From Tenebrio molitor (lineage: Eukaryota; Arthropoda; Insecta; Coleoptera; Tenebrionidae): DNA of 64,000 nt. Shown here in pieces: positions 45,066 to 57,461 of the stretch. Within the stretch, counting starts at the first letter, position 1. Each line of letters opens with the position of its first letter. Location: positions 29,264,001 to 29,328,000 of the forward strand of contig NC_091049.1 of NCBI RefSeq assembly GCF_963966145.1. The letters are read 5' to 3'. Made by a program: the position numbers and the translations under genes. The notes below the pieces were generated by a model. The model did no database searches. It saw nothing but the letters and a program-made list of their open reading frames with translations, and was not told where the DNA came from.

Positions 45066-46538
45066 TCGTGTGTTCCAATAAAAACTCACTCGCAGTAAGC
45101 CATGACTATAGAGATAGATAGACTGGTCATGTCGATTTTAGAATCACTGGAAGTAGTTCATTTGTTACTTACAAATTTTCATCATATTGTGAGTGACAGA
45201 TAACCTATAAATTTACTTTAGTAGTTCATTTCACATCTGGTACTATTGCGGCCAAAAAATTTCGTCCGTCACTTTCAAGGCCCTGACATGAAGTGTAAAC
45301 TACCCTTAAGCACCAATAACCTCGCTTTGTTATCGTTATTGTCATTTTGACAATCTGTCATTCAGTCCATCAGTTCAAATTTTGTGAATACAAAGGACAA
45401 GTTCCACTCTTACACAATTACCACACGACCGCTAGTCGCTAGTGGCACTAGAGACTAGAGGCAGACTTGCGGCTATTTTTGGATTAAAGTACCAAACAGA
45501 GAACCGTGGAAATTACACGAGTATGCCGTATTTTTTAAAAAATCAAACGAAAAACATTAAGGCAAAGACAAGGAAATGAAACATTTATTTTTGTTTAAGT
45601 ACTTAGCTAAATCAAAAGATAAAATGAATGAAGTTTAAAATCAATACTTGGTCATTGCTCCATTGGCGTCAATAACTCGTCTTACACGACGCGAGATGGA
45701 GAGGCATAAATCTCTGTGATAATTCCTATGTAATGATTGCCATGCATTAGTAATCGCAGTTAAAAGTTCTGCCCTATTCCGAATTACTTGTCGTTGTTGC
45801 AAATTACGAACCAAAAATCTGGACTGCGACTTGGCCAGTCAAGAACGTTTATGCTACCATTCTGCTACCCTATGTGCTGAATGCATTGAACAATTGTCTT
45901 GTTGAAATATGAAGTTAAAATTCGGAAAAATTCTTGAAACTAAAGGCATCATCACGTCTTCAAGAATCCTAACATAAACATCACTGTTGAGCCGATCTTC
46001 TAGAGACAACATTAGCCCAGGTCTATCTACTAAAATCCATGCCCATATGTTTGCCGAAAATCGACCGCTCCTTTCCGTTGTATTTGCTTGTATTTACCCC
46101 TTCAACAGCCGTCATAAAAGGGCTATTGCGTAATCTATTGAGAAGCATATTATCTTCTTCTGCAGTAAATGTGCTAGGCCTCCCTGAGCCTTGGCGTCTT
46201 TCAATAGTTCCATTCCATTTTGTCTCCATTTCTGAAGAATGGACGAAATTGTACTTTTAGGTATACGAAGGTCCATCGAAATCTGAGCTTGGGACATTCC
46301 TCTTTGTGCAAGAGTTACTATTTTGATTTTATTAAAATTTGATACCGATGGCATTTTGCTTGACTTTCAAAAGTGACAAGTAAAAACATCAATCATAATG
46401 ACAATAAGGAATGGACTACACCGATTTTTTTGAAATGACGGAAAAATGACGGCCGAAATTTTTTGGCCGCCATAGTACTAAGACATACTTTACTTTTGTC
46501 ATGGCTTGCTGCGAGTGAGTTTTTTGTGGAACACACGA
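45066..46538 (-). mobile_element. Tc1-like DNA transposon, defective
   Basis: Outer ends TCGTGTGTTCCA... and mirror are flanked by TA on both sides, with TIRs of about 40 bp ending near GTAAGCCATGA. A second inner pair of inverted repeats (about 45245 and 46455, GCGGCCAAAAAATTTCG) gives the IR/DR-like arrangement of Tc1 elements. The transposase inside is broken. Confidence 0.85.
45630..46354 (-). pseudogene. Tc1-like transposase pseudogene
   Basis: It starts MPSVSNFNKIKIVTLAQRG with a helix-turn-helix (SQAQISMDLRIPKSTISSIL), then in shifted frames GSGRPSTFTAEEDNML, later FQQDNCSMHSAHRV (second catalytic Asp) and a degraded WPSRSPD, then a C-terminal helical tail. Stops and frameshifts inactivate it. 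Confidence 0.85.
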
Positions 46539-46852
46539 TACATTAATATAAGTACTAGAGGTATTTTCATATTTGGTGGCGGAAACAAAAGACTGAGAAA
46601 TGTCACAAAAATGTATTGTCAGTGTCAAATTTCTCATAAACGCCGTAAAAAGGAATGTCTAGGTAAATTTAAATTTTCGCTAAATAGGTTGAAAAAACAA
46701 ATTCTAAGGAAACCAATTTTTGTCAGTGCTTCAAAACGAAAAGTTATTTTCATATACTTAATCAAACGTATTAAAAATTATTTCTCTAGTTCGACGATGA
46801 ATAACTTTCTTATTGCCAATTTGCTGCATTTCTGTCGAAATCACTTTCTTTC

Positions 46853-47276
46853 TATAGTCGTTTTCAACGACATCCGTGCTGTCAGTGTCATTTTTAATAT
46901 GTTGGTGCAGATTGTACACACAAATCCATAATCAATATTCACAGTATAAGCAAATCCTAGTTAAAAAAATGTCAAACAAGAAATTGAGGTTATGGTAAAA
47001 GAAAATTTATATTTCGTGAAACATCAACAATAAATAATAAAATTCAGTCTTCAACATGGTGTAAAAGATAGTTGAACTATGTCATCCTCGGAATCCAAAT
47101 CAGACTACATATTTTCTTTGATTTGTTGGAAATCATAGATAATAATTTGAATTTGTCAATTTGTCGCGTCAAGCTAAATTGCCAAGTTAGGAAATTCAAA
47201 ATTACTAAATTGAAACAGCAAATAATGCCAACCTACTGTCATATTGACAGCACGGATGTCACTGAAAACGACTATA
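46853..47276. mobile_element. MITE with 31-bp TIRs
   Basis: TATAGTCGTTTTCAACGACA... at 46853-46883 is mirrored at 47246-47276 with two mismatches. The 424-bp element has no coding capacity. Confidence 0.8.
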
Positions 47277-47700
47277 TTTCATTTTATTTTGTTCTTTCAA
47301 ACAAGTATAGGCATTTAAGATTTAATTAAGAAATTCATCATTTCATTTTCTTTAAGTCAACACTTGTTATCTATTACAAACACTATTATAATTTTGTTAT
47401 TCATTTTCCCTTGTTTCACAACCGTGTTTAGACGCGTTCATCCACATACTGAGAACTGTTCGTATTTGTACCTACTGTATTTTAAATTAATAATAAACGA
47501 AAAGTCAGTTATCGAAGACTCAATTCCATAACAGTTGAAATTATTCTATTAATTGCATTTTTGTGTTTTTTATTTTTATGAATTTGAGGTAAGTAATACC
47601 ACTAGATAAACTATTTCCCTAAATTAATTGAAATTATTATTTGTTAGCCTCCTTTTAAATCAACTCTTTTCTGTATTTGCTTATCATTTACGATAGCACA

Positions 47701-48057
47701 ATGGAGCAAAAACGTTTTGGGGTAAGAAAATCACGCATAGAAGAACTGAGATTATTTCAGTTGGCTCTTGAACACAGACGGTCAACAATGCCTTTCAGTA
47801 CAACTGCCAAAGTTTTCGCTGGTGAAGAATTCGTTGACAAAACGGTTACATCGAGTCAAAGAAAAATAACAATAAAACCATCTGATCGATTACTTGATAT
47901 TGATAATTTTGTGCTTCCCAGACAACCGTTGGTGTTAACGGAAGAGACAGGAATAAAACTGCGTATGACCGATTATTTAAACATTACAATTAAATTTGGA
48001 ACATTACAAGAAAGAACAAGATTAATTAGAGCGTTGGGAGATTTGGACCCTTTGTAA
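47701..48057 (+). CDS. Small hypothetical protein, 118 residues
   Basis: ATG at 47701 (MEQKRFGVRKSRIEELRLFQ), stop at 48055-48057. The composition is protein-like: a basic, helix-prone N-terminus, then a beta-like middle (RKITIKPSDRLLDIDNFVLP) and a charged C-terminus ending ALGDLDPL. No signal peptide, no membrane segment, no family I recognise. It sits among mobile elements (MITEs at 46853-47276 and 48561-48947), so it could be transposon-derived or a single-exon host gene. No promoter elements are convincing. AATAAT and AATAAA-like signals occur about 160-200 bp downstream. Confidence 0.35.
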   Translation: MEQKRFGVRKSRIEELRLFQLALEHRRSTMPFSTTAKVFAGEEFVDKTVTSSQRKITIKPSDRLLDIDNFVLPRQPLVLTEETGIKLRMTDYLNITIKFGTLQERTRLIRALGDLDPL

Positions 48058-48560
48058 GAATGGTTTAACAGTAGGTACTTTTCATTTTGTTATTTTATTC
48101 TTGCAATTCTGACGGCGACCAGCAGAATGGACCAAATGGAATACTTACGTTAAACAAAGAATGGAATGAATAGATGAGTGTGTCGTTTAATTATTACAAT
48201 ACATACTTTAAATTAATGAAATAATAATGTACTTATAATTTTTTGCACTAAATTTAATAAATCCTTGAAAAATTTGCTTTTTTAAAAAGTGTTCTGGAGG
48301 GGCCTACTAGTACAAAATTCAAAACGGTAAAATCGCATTGTTTGTCTCCAGGGCACTTAAGTCAGTTTTTGTTGACTTAAGCCCACCTAAGCGAAGAGCT
48401 TTGTTCAATTTTCTCCGTGATCCACAATTCGTTAAATCAAAATTGACTTACCTTTTTATGCGGACCGCGAAGAGACCATGGACCGATTGGCATGGGTGGA
48501 ATTTAACGATAATTTTGGATTAAGTGGGTTTCACGACACGAGACGATGGTTACGAAACTA

Positions 48561-48947
48561 TAGTCTATTTTTTAATCAAAGAACCACAACACCGCAATTT
48601 ACACCCAAAATAGAGCTGACAACATTGTACACTTTTGACATAGGGTGAAAAATCTCATCATAAAAGATTGAGGTTATTAGAGATATTAGTAGCGCAGCAT
48701 GTTAATAAAGTTAATAACAACTAATAACAACTCATTTGAGAGTTTAATAAATGTCTTACTTTGCGAGGCATTTTTAATAACACATTCAAATTTTAGCTGC
48801 GAGTTTGCGTACTTTCAAGGACATTAAAAATGACAGATGTTGGCTGGTATAGCCAATCGACATCATTAAATTCCCTAAATTTAGTAAAATTTTATATTTA
48901 CAAACCTAAATCAACAGGTTGTGGTTCTTTGATTAAAAAATAGACTG
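48561..48947. mobile_element. TA-flanked MITE with 29-bp TIRs
   Basis: TAGTCTATTTTTTAATCAAA... is mirrored by ...TTTGATTAAAAAATAGACTG, with TA on each side (48559-48560 and 48948-48949). The interior is non-coding. Confidence 0.85.
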
Positions 48948-49570
48948 TATGTGTTTTCACTAAGACGGTCAAATTCGAAGTCTCTCTTTCTTCCAAAAAA
49001 TGTCCCTCACCGGTGGGGGAGGTTTCGTCAACCCCGATTTTGCACGAAATTGTGAATCGGTTAACGCGCAATAACCAATTAAAGAGGGTGCAACTATTTT
49101 CGAATTGAATTTTTAAAACTAAATTAAACTATGCGCTAAAACTAAACCGACAAAACCAAACAAAAATGAAAAGAACTAAAATTAACTAAATACATATAAT
49201 TGATTTCATATAAATGTTCATCAAGTGAGCTGTGCATTTGTAAAAGCACCTTTAATTTAGTTACATTACAAAAGTCACATTTATGAAGGTCATGTCCAAT
49301 AAATCTTTACTTGGTAAAAATACAAAGACAAAAACAAATAAGAATTACTTTAATTTAATCAGTAAAAAGACGTAACATTGCTTTTGAAATCAGCAATGTT
49401 AAAATGGACAAAAACTGAAAAATTAGTCAAATCGGATTCGCGCAGAGCAAGCAACTTTAAGTCAAAGTCACTAGCTTTAGCTTTATTACCAACAGAAAAT
49501 CAGATTTTCATGGCTTGCTTAGATGCACATTTATATGAAATTGAGTATATTTACAAAACCAACACGCATA

Positions 49571-49789
49571 TGTACGGTCGGTGGACAAATAAAACTGGGA
49601 CACTTAAAATTTAATCTGTGTAAATCAGACCATTGAATTGTCAATATATTTGTCAGTGTCTATACAATATGTCATATACCAAAGTTAACCTATTTGTGAT
49701 AAAGCCGTAATTAAACGATGCAAATTTGTAAATTTTGACTAATGGGATTGTCATTTTTGTCCCAGTTTTATTTGTCCATCGACTGTACA
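49571..49789. mobile_element. MITE family M2, copy 2
   Basis: Same ends and interior as 35611-35827, differing at scattered bases. It overlaps the end of a meaningless 78-codon frame. Confidence 0.85.
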
Positions 49790-50960
49790 TATAATACTAA
49801 TTCATTAATAAATACAGTTTTACATCAATTTTAGAGACAGGGTGTTTTATTCGTCGGAAAAATCTATCAATTTCATTTAAAAACGTTATCTGCATACATG
49901 AGTTTGTATAACACACCTTCTACCTTATAAAATTAGGGCTAAATCATTCAAGTATTTGCTATTTAAATAGACTAAAAACAGGGTATATTTGCTAAAAAAA
50001 ATTATGTGTACTGAGGGGACCCTCTTAGTAGTTTTATTATTAAACTTGAAACGCTTAAGTCGCAGATTAATCGTCACGCACTTAACAAACAAACTTACAA
50101 AAACAGCTGATTTATAAATTAAAAAACTGAAACTATTTTTAAAAGATTAAACGAATTTACAACAGTCTGTTTTGTTCAGAAACATAAATCTTTCTTAATA
50201 ACCAGCTATAGATATTTTATGACCCAAAGACACTAAAAAATCGTATTTTAGGTATTTGTCATTATCAAAGTAATTTACTTGGTTATTTTTTATTTTATTT
50301 TTCCTTATAATCCCTCGTAGGGCTTACACACTTGATCCAACGATATTCAATAAAGTACTCTCCATACTGACAATCTATCTAAATTGAAATATAATTTGAA
50401 AATTTTCGACTTGCTTGAAAAATAAGCCAAATTGACATACCTATGCCTTGATATTTTTGGAATTCATATCCATCAATCATTTTTTCAACAAATCTTAATC
50501 CACTTCACAAGTAATCAATCCAATCATGTAACCTCTTCGAGGGTCACTACCAGAACCCATTCGTTAAAAATTCAAAAAAGTGAGACAGACAGAAGATCAC
50601 GTAAACTTTTTATAAAACGCAACATTGATAACGGCAATAATAATGTGCTTACTGTGACACTCTAATTTTAATATAATTTAAATGTTATGAATATAATTTT
50701 TTTTTAATAAAAGGAAGGTCGTACAAATTAACTGTTATGTATTTATTTTTTGTAAAATTTTGAGTTTTTCTATACATAATATCCAACACAGTTAAATAAT
50801 GTCTCGTAATTCTCTATCTGTAAGCTATCTACTTAAGTATGTGTGTACGGATTACAGTTAAGCTACGCAATTAATTTTATTAATAATAATTTGTAGCTTC
50901 TAGTTATTACTCTCATTTTTACAAATTCCAGACTACAATTGTAAAATATTTATTTATTTA
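49790..50960. other. Intergenic, nothing identified
   Basis: AT-rich DNA. Frames up to 77 codons (50432-50665) are without recognisable features. No inverted repeat longer than about 15 bp was noticed. Confidence 0.4.
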
Positions 50961-51210
50961 ACGAGTTCGTGTGTAATTTGGGCCTTTTTGGCATGAGTGG
51001 GACAGGTCCACGAGTGCCAAAAAAGCGCAAATTACACAAGAACGAGTTGAATATAACGTTTTTTTTTGTTCGACGAGCCCCCCAAAAGCTCCAAATGACT
51101 GAAAATCTTTAAAATTAACTTGACGTTTCGTTTTGACAAGTTGTCAAATTCATCAAAATCCGTTCACACAGGAGAAAATTCACAAATTCTGACAGTGTCG
51201 AACAAAAAAA
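50961..51210. repeat. Interspersed repeat R1, copy c (rearranged)
   Basis: It contains ACGAGTTCGTGTGTAATTTG in one orientation and the reverse complement of the rest of R1 (from AACTTGACGTTTCGTTTTGA to GACAGTGTCGAACAAAA), so the arm order is inverted relative to copies a and b. Confidence 0.7.
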
Positions 51211-51481
51211 AAAATAAACTATGCTTAATCTGGATTGGCCCTAGCAAGTTGTACTTAGCAGCTTTTCTCTTTCTCTGCGTTATTAGAAACTTTACAGAGC
51301 TACTCAAAAATAAAACCAGTATAATCGACGTTCCCAAGAATCTCGATACTAATCCAGCACCAATCAATTACTGTCATCGAAAAAATATCAGTTAATCACA
51401 TGTTAATCTCTACTAAGACATAGCTGTCGCTTAAGCCATAATGCTCTACTATTAAATCGCATCCATTTGTCTACAAATCGA

Positions 51482-51526
51482 TATAAAAGAACTCGTCTCT
51501 GTACAATCCTCACTTCCAAAACCACA
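51482..51526 (+). promoter_or_regulatory. TATA box of SP6
   Basis: TATAAAA begins at 51482, 45 bp before the ATG at 51527, leaving a leader of about 15 nt. Confidence 0.6.
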
Positions 51527-52560
51527 ATGCTTCACCTCGCTCTACTCGTCCTGTGCGCGGCCTCCGCTTTGGCTCTGCCAGCAGAACTCCCGCTTCTGCC
51601 AGGAGTAAGTCTTTATTTTTTGATTATTTTTTTTTACTAATAAAATTGAACTGTAGGCCCCTCCAGCGACCACGTCTATGAGATATGCCCCCTTCAGGGA
51701 GATCAGCGGCCGCATCATCAGTGGCAGTGCAGCGAGCAAGGGTCAGTTCCCGTGGCAAGCCGCCCTCTACTTGACCGTCTCCGGTGGAACCTCTTTCTGT
51801 GGTGGAGCACTGATCAGCTCTAACTGGATCCTCACAGCCGCCCATTGCACACAAGGGTAAGTCCCGAGAAGTTTATTCTTGCGTTTGTCACAGCCGCTTT
51901 TCTGCAGAGTCAGCGCCATCACCGCCTACTTGGGAGTCGTCTCCTTGAGCGACAGCAGCCGTGTCACAGCCCAGGCCAGCAGAGTCGTGGCTCATCCTAG
52001 CTACTCGTCGTCCACCCTCGCCAACGATATCGCCCTCATCCAACTCTCCACTTCCGTTGCCACCTCCACCAACATTAGGACCATCAGTCTCTCTTCCAGT
52101 ACTCTTGGTACCGGAGCTTCGGTCACTGTGAGCGGATGGGGAAGGACCAGCGACAGTAAGAATCTCCATTATAGTTTCAACCCTTATTATTTTGTCATCT
52201 ATAGGTTCGAGCTCGATCAGTCAGACTCTGAATTACGTCGGCTTGAGCACCATCAGCAACACCGTCTGCGCCAACACCTACGGTAGCATCATCCAGTCTG
52301 GAATCGTCTGCTGCACAGGCAGTACCATCCAGAGCACCTGCAATGTAAGTTGTGCTACCGATATGGGTTAGTGCTAAAATCATTTTTTTGATTCGCAGGG
52401 TGACAGTGGTGGCCCATTGGTCACCGGTTCTGGTACCAGTGCCGTTCATGTGGGTATCGTCAGTTTCGGTAGCTCTGCTGGATGCGCTAAAGGATATCCT
52501 TCAGCCTACACCAGAACTGCAGCATACAGAAGCTGGATCAGTTCGAATGCCGGAGTTTAA
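51527..52560 (+). CDS. Secreted chymotrypsin-like S1 protease SP6
   Basis: Five exons (51527-51604, 51657-51856, 51908-52155, 52205-52344, 52399-52560), total 275 residues. The exon boundary used by SP4 and SP5 before their VQPI block is absent here. Signal peptide MLHLALLVLCAASALA and a propeptide of about 30 residues before GR-IISG. Triad: His57 in LTAAHC, Asp102 in NDIALI, Ser195 in NGDSGGP. Ser189 (STCNGDSGG) and Ser226 (GYPSAYTR). Codon usage is GC-rich compared with the other proteases, suggesting high expression. A digestive enzyme is likely. Confidence 0.92.
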
Positions 52561-52842
52561 AAACAAAAACCAAAAAAAAAAAAACAGATTGAAACGTTTA
52601 ATGACAAGGCTCTTATATGTATATTTAGTTAAGTAAAATAAAAATAGTTATGTTAAATTTATTGTTCTTTCTTCTATTTAGTAGAATCTAGGGACTTTAC
52701 TGACGTCAAGATTTGTGATTGGTGAGCATGGTGACACTCATCGACTCATCGCATCGAAAACATGGTTAACCTGACTTAACCTAAAACGTGCAAATGTGAT
52801 AGTTACTGCGTTAGTATCTTGATAAAAGAAGATATTTCTTTT

Positions 52843-55800
52843 ATGACAATGAAGAACTTGGAATTATTAGAATTAGAGCATAAAACAGTGTCTGACACCT
52901 TCTCAGATGTCGAAGTTTTCACCCAAACGTCAGACTCTCTCTACTTCATCCACAACAACACCTTACATAAACATGAGATAAATAACAACAAAACAACTGA
53001 GCTGTGCCCTCAAAACTTCGAAGGTGCCACCAGTGTGAAGTTTTTAGCTTTCGAGAATAAAATCTGCATTGTAACTCAAAACAACGTGTGCATATTTGAC
53101 CCAGATGGGAGCATCGAACTGCAAACGTACAAATTTGAGCAACCAATCGCCGCCGCCAGTTGGAACCTCACCGAAGAAATCATCGCAATTGTGTTTCAAA
53201 ATGGTGATGTAGCCACATACAACTTTGACTACGAAAATGGACAAATCTTTTCACAAGGACAAAGCAGCGTGAACGCGAAAATTCCGGACACCGTCTACGT
53301 GGGTTGGGGCTCTAAAGAGACGCAGTTCAGGGGTTCCGAAGGCAAACTCAAGAAATCGGAGCCAGGTATTTTGATTTGACGTTTCGACATAACCTCACTT
53401 TTTGCGCAGTTGAAGCAAAACCAGTCGACGATGCAAGACCGACGATTTCGTGGCGCGGAAATGGCGAAATGTTTGTTGTTAACTATTGGGTCGACAACAA
53501 GAGAGCATTTGTTGTTTTCGAAACGCCTTGCAAGGCGTTGTATCGGTCAGAGGAGTGTCCAGGGTTGCAACAGCTGATTGCTTGGCGACCAACTGGCAAC
53601 ATGATAGCGACGTTAGCGATCACGGATAGAGAAAGCATTGTCATTTTCGAGAAAAACGGCCAGAAGAGGTTCAGTTTTGATTTAGATTTTAGCACTGTGA
53701 GTATTGATTTGACAGGAGAACAAAATTGAGGTTAGTTTTTCAGGTTACAGTTAGAGACTTAAAATGGAGTCCTTGTGCCCAAATTTTAACAATACACACT
53801 GAGACTCCAGCGACAGATTCGCAAAATATTCATTTGCTGACGGCAAGCAACTACAAATGGTACAGTAAGCAGACTCTGACCTTCAGGGCTGACAATCCAC
53901 TACTCTATTTTGATTGGGTAGAGACCACCCAATTTACGTTTGTACTAAGAGCAGTGACAAAAAAACAAATCGTAAATTACACATTTCGCACTTCAGTCTG
54001 TAATTCCTCGGCAGTTTGTGCAGTAATTGACGGACAAACGCTCCAACTGACTGACTTCAGCGAAGCGGTGATTCCCCCGATCATGTGCTCGAAAAAAATA
54101 ATAAACGACAGTCCAATTAATTTTGTTATGTTGAAAAACAGCGACGCCGCCATTATAGATTCAAAAAATCATTTAAAAATCATCGATATTGACAAAGCTG
54201 AATTCATCGTCACCGTCAATCTAGAGGAGGTGATTAATGACGCTTGTCAATTTCCGCTAACCTTCCACCACTTCATATTCAAGAAGCAGATTATCTATTT
54301 GGCAGCAGAAAACGAATCTGGGGTGGTTTTCTACAGTATTAACCCCCAAAAAAGCGCCGCAATTCTTATTAATTCTACAATTGATCGATTGCGACATTTG
54401 ATACCGCTCTCGCGTAACGAAGTAGTTGAAGGTTTGAAGCAAGTTGAGGTTATGGTGTACATGAATGACAGTTCTTGTCCGAACTCGCTACGACAAACTG
54501 TCAAAATTGTCAACGATAAAATCTACAACTGTCAATTGACAACGAACTGTCATTTTTACGTCAACAATCAAAAACTGAGCGATTGTGTCAATTCGTACAC
54601 GATTTTCGGAGAGTATCTCTTATACACGACCAAAGAGAACGAACTGCATTGCTTACGACTGGAGGAAGAGTATTTGGAAGACAGTTCCATCCAAAATTAT
54701 CGTCGAAACATCGAACAGGGAGCCACTATCGTGGCGGCCATTCCAGACTCCCCCAGGATTGTCCTCCAACTGCCGAGGGGAAATCTCGAGACGATCTCCT
54801 GTCGGTTAATATCAATCGACATTTTGGATTGTCTTTTGTCCAACAGAAACTGGGAGGAAGCGATGCGTTTCATCCGTTTGGAGAAACTCAACGCCAATTT
54901 ACTGTTCGATCTGGACTCGAAACGATTCTTGGGGCAAATCGAGCGGTTCATCCGTGGGGCGAAAACCGTAAACGAGCTGAGTCGGATGTGTTTGGAGTTC
55001 GAGGAGGTGAACGTGCTGAACACGCTGTACAAGAACTGGGGGAAGTCCGAAGAGCATCCCGATAAAATCTCCGCCATCTTCGAGGGGATGTTCAAGTATT
55101 TCGACAAGATCGACTACGCCCCGTACATAACCACCATCATGGCGATAAATTTGAATTTCTTCGCCCTCAGATACGCCCTAATGTACCTACAAGACTTGTT
55201 GAGGCGCTCCTTCGACGATCCCGCCTTGAAGAAAAATTTAATCGAGGCGATAAACACCCTCAAGACTTACGGTTGCACCCAAGACGATCTCTACAGCGAA
55301 TCTCTGCTCCTCTACGACTTAGATCTGGCGCGTTTCGTGGCCAGTTGCTGTCAACTCGACCCCCGAGTTTACGAACCGCAACTGAACAGCTTGAAGAATC
55401 TGTCGGAGGTCGAGAGACGCTTCAAGATCAACGTTTTCTGCAAGAAACCGCAAGCGGCAGTCGCGTATCTGTTGCGCTGCGCCGATTCCAGCGCCGACGA
55501 GATTTCCTCCTTCATTAAGAGCCACAACGTCAGTCGCGAAGCGTACGAGAGTTGTCCTAAAAACCATCGGCACCATCGAACCGTCAGTCTGGCTTTCGGC
55601 CAGGATCTGAGCAGGAGAGGTTGCCACCGAGAGGCGGGGACGATTTTCAGGAGGGCTAAGTTACTGGAAGAGGCCCTGGAAGAGTTTAAGAAATGCATGC
55701 ACTGGAGAGAGATCATAAACTTGATGAACGAACTCAAGGTCGAAGAGAAGGTCAAGTTGCGGATGATCGGTTGTATGGCCAGGGCGCTGGCGGGTGACCG

Positions 55801-56714
55801 CAGCACCGTCAAAGACGCCGCCATTTTGTACGAACACTACGCCAACGACTTCGAAATGGCGGTGAACGTGCTGGCGCGGAATTACTTCCTGGAAGAGGCG
55901 ATCCACGTTGCAACCAGACACAACCAGAGAGAAATAATCGGTACTGTCGACAACACAACTGTCTTTGATCTAATATTACTCATTGGTTTTGCAGCGTTCG
56001 AAGTACTGCCGATGTTGCATCGACAGAAGACGCATTTCGGGGAAAAACTGATCGAACTGTTCGACACTTACGACCAGTACAGGACGAGATTGGCCCAAGT
56101 CAGACAAATCAAAGTCGATAAATTCAACAGAACCTACGACGACGACGACCGAGACGACTTGTTCTCGGACGCGGGCAGTACCATAACGAAATCGTCTAGG
56201 TCGTCGAGGCGAGTAACGTTTGTTTTTGTGGTGCACGCTCTTCATTCAGTTGTTGCAGGTCTCGCAGTTCGACAGCTTCGTCGAGAAATCGTCGAAAAGA
56301 AGAAAAGAAAAAACAGGATCTGCGTCAGGGTGGGGTGTACGAAGACATAGCGTTGATCAGGGCGCTCCATTCTACCATTAAGGAGTTTTACGGTAAGGGC
56401 GAAGAGGTGCGGGCTTGGTGTCTCCTCGCTTTGCAAGAAACCGACATTTCCTATCAGGACGTCAAAAAAATTCACGATTACTACTGGAGCGTCGACGGTA
56501 AAATAGAAGAAGGATTGAAGGAAATATGGCCGCCACATTTCAACACACACAGACAGACGCAGGATCCTAAAGAACTGGCGGATTTGGAAAATTTCGAACA
56601 TTTAGGTCAGTTGGAGGCGGCAGTTGTACGGTCACGTGACGGGACTTTGTTTCAGATGTCGAGTACAGGACGCCACCTAGCGGCCGTAACACCTGGAACT
56701 TGAACTTGTTTTAA
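52843..56714 (+). CDS. Elp1: Elongator complex protein 1 (IKAP/Elp1)
   Basis: Six exons (52843-53365, 53410-53696, 53744-55940, 55995-56199, 56259-56605, 56656-56714) give 1205 residues. The first ATG is at 52843; a second at 52849 (MKNLELLEL) matches the conserved MRNLKL start of Elp1 and may be used instead. The N-terminal half has WD40-like beta-propeller repeats; the C-terminal half is TPR-like helical and ends with the SSRSS...NRRKEEKKK basic segment and a final PP...WNLNLF motif typical of Elp1. The product is the scaffold of Elongator, which modifies wobble uridines of tRNAs. The fourth intron is odd: the strong-looking donor at 56213 breaks the frame, while TCTAG-GTCGTC at 56199/56200 keeps it. 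Confidence 0.92.
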
Positions 56715-57461
56715 TTAGCAATTAATGGAAACTAAAGAAATTTATAAATAAATCGTAAATTAGTAACGAGGAAATCTAACCCTTTGTTTCAATGACTTAA
56801 GAAATTATACTTTACACAAAATACTTTCACTTTTGCTGTTCACAATCACAATTAATAACAACTACAGACCAATGAACAACTAAAGAAAATTTGCAAAACA
56901 ACTCACTAGTTTTGACATTTTGTTACTTTTAACAAAATGTTTAACTCTCATTACAATTATTATTAAGAGGCTGCATAATAAACCAAAATATTTTAAGAGT
57001 GTCGTAAAGAAGCGTTGCCAAAACCATTTCAGCTTTATTACAACATAAACAGGAAACAAAATTTTCCGAGACGATTGCCAACGTTGAAAATCTTACTTGA
57101 TCATTTGTCCGTTTTCATTTTCTTTAGGTTGGCTATGCTAGAAACTAAAAAAATTTGCAGTTTGAAAGAAGTTGATATTTTTCAAAAAAGCATGATCGAC
57201 GAACACAGCGACGAGAATTTTTTTATTTTCGTTTTTTGTCGCAAATGATAATTTTTATATGGAAGTATGGCGGTCAGTCGGATTTTTGTGAGAAAATCAA
57301 GTATGGTGCTGTCACAATTGACATTTAAACGTTACGAACTAATTAAATGATTTATTTGGAAAAAAAAATACATTAGGTGTATAGGAGTAAACACAAGTCG
57401 GTTAATACTGCAAAAAAGCATTGGCAAAAGAACACTGGCAAAAATCTGACAGTAGAAAAAA
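56715..57461. other. Convergent intergenic region between Elp1 and peroxiredoxin
   Basis: About 750 bp of AT-rich sequence with an AATAAA at about 56747 for Elp1. A 77-codon frame at 57015-57248 is not supported as a gene. Confidence 0.5.

Noticed and set aside
49378..49614. 78-codon frame
   Set aside because: Its last third runs into a MITE terminal repeat, and the rest has no features.
54583..55065. Long alternative frames within Elp1 on both strands
   Set aside because: They overlap a clearly conserved coding exon and are shadows of its GC-rich codons.
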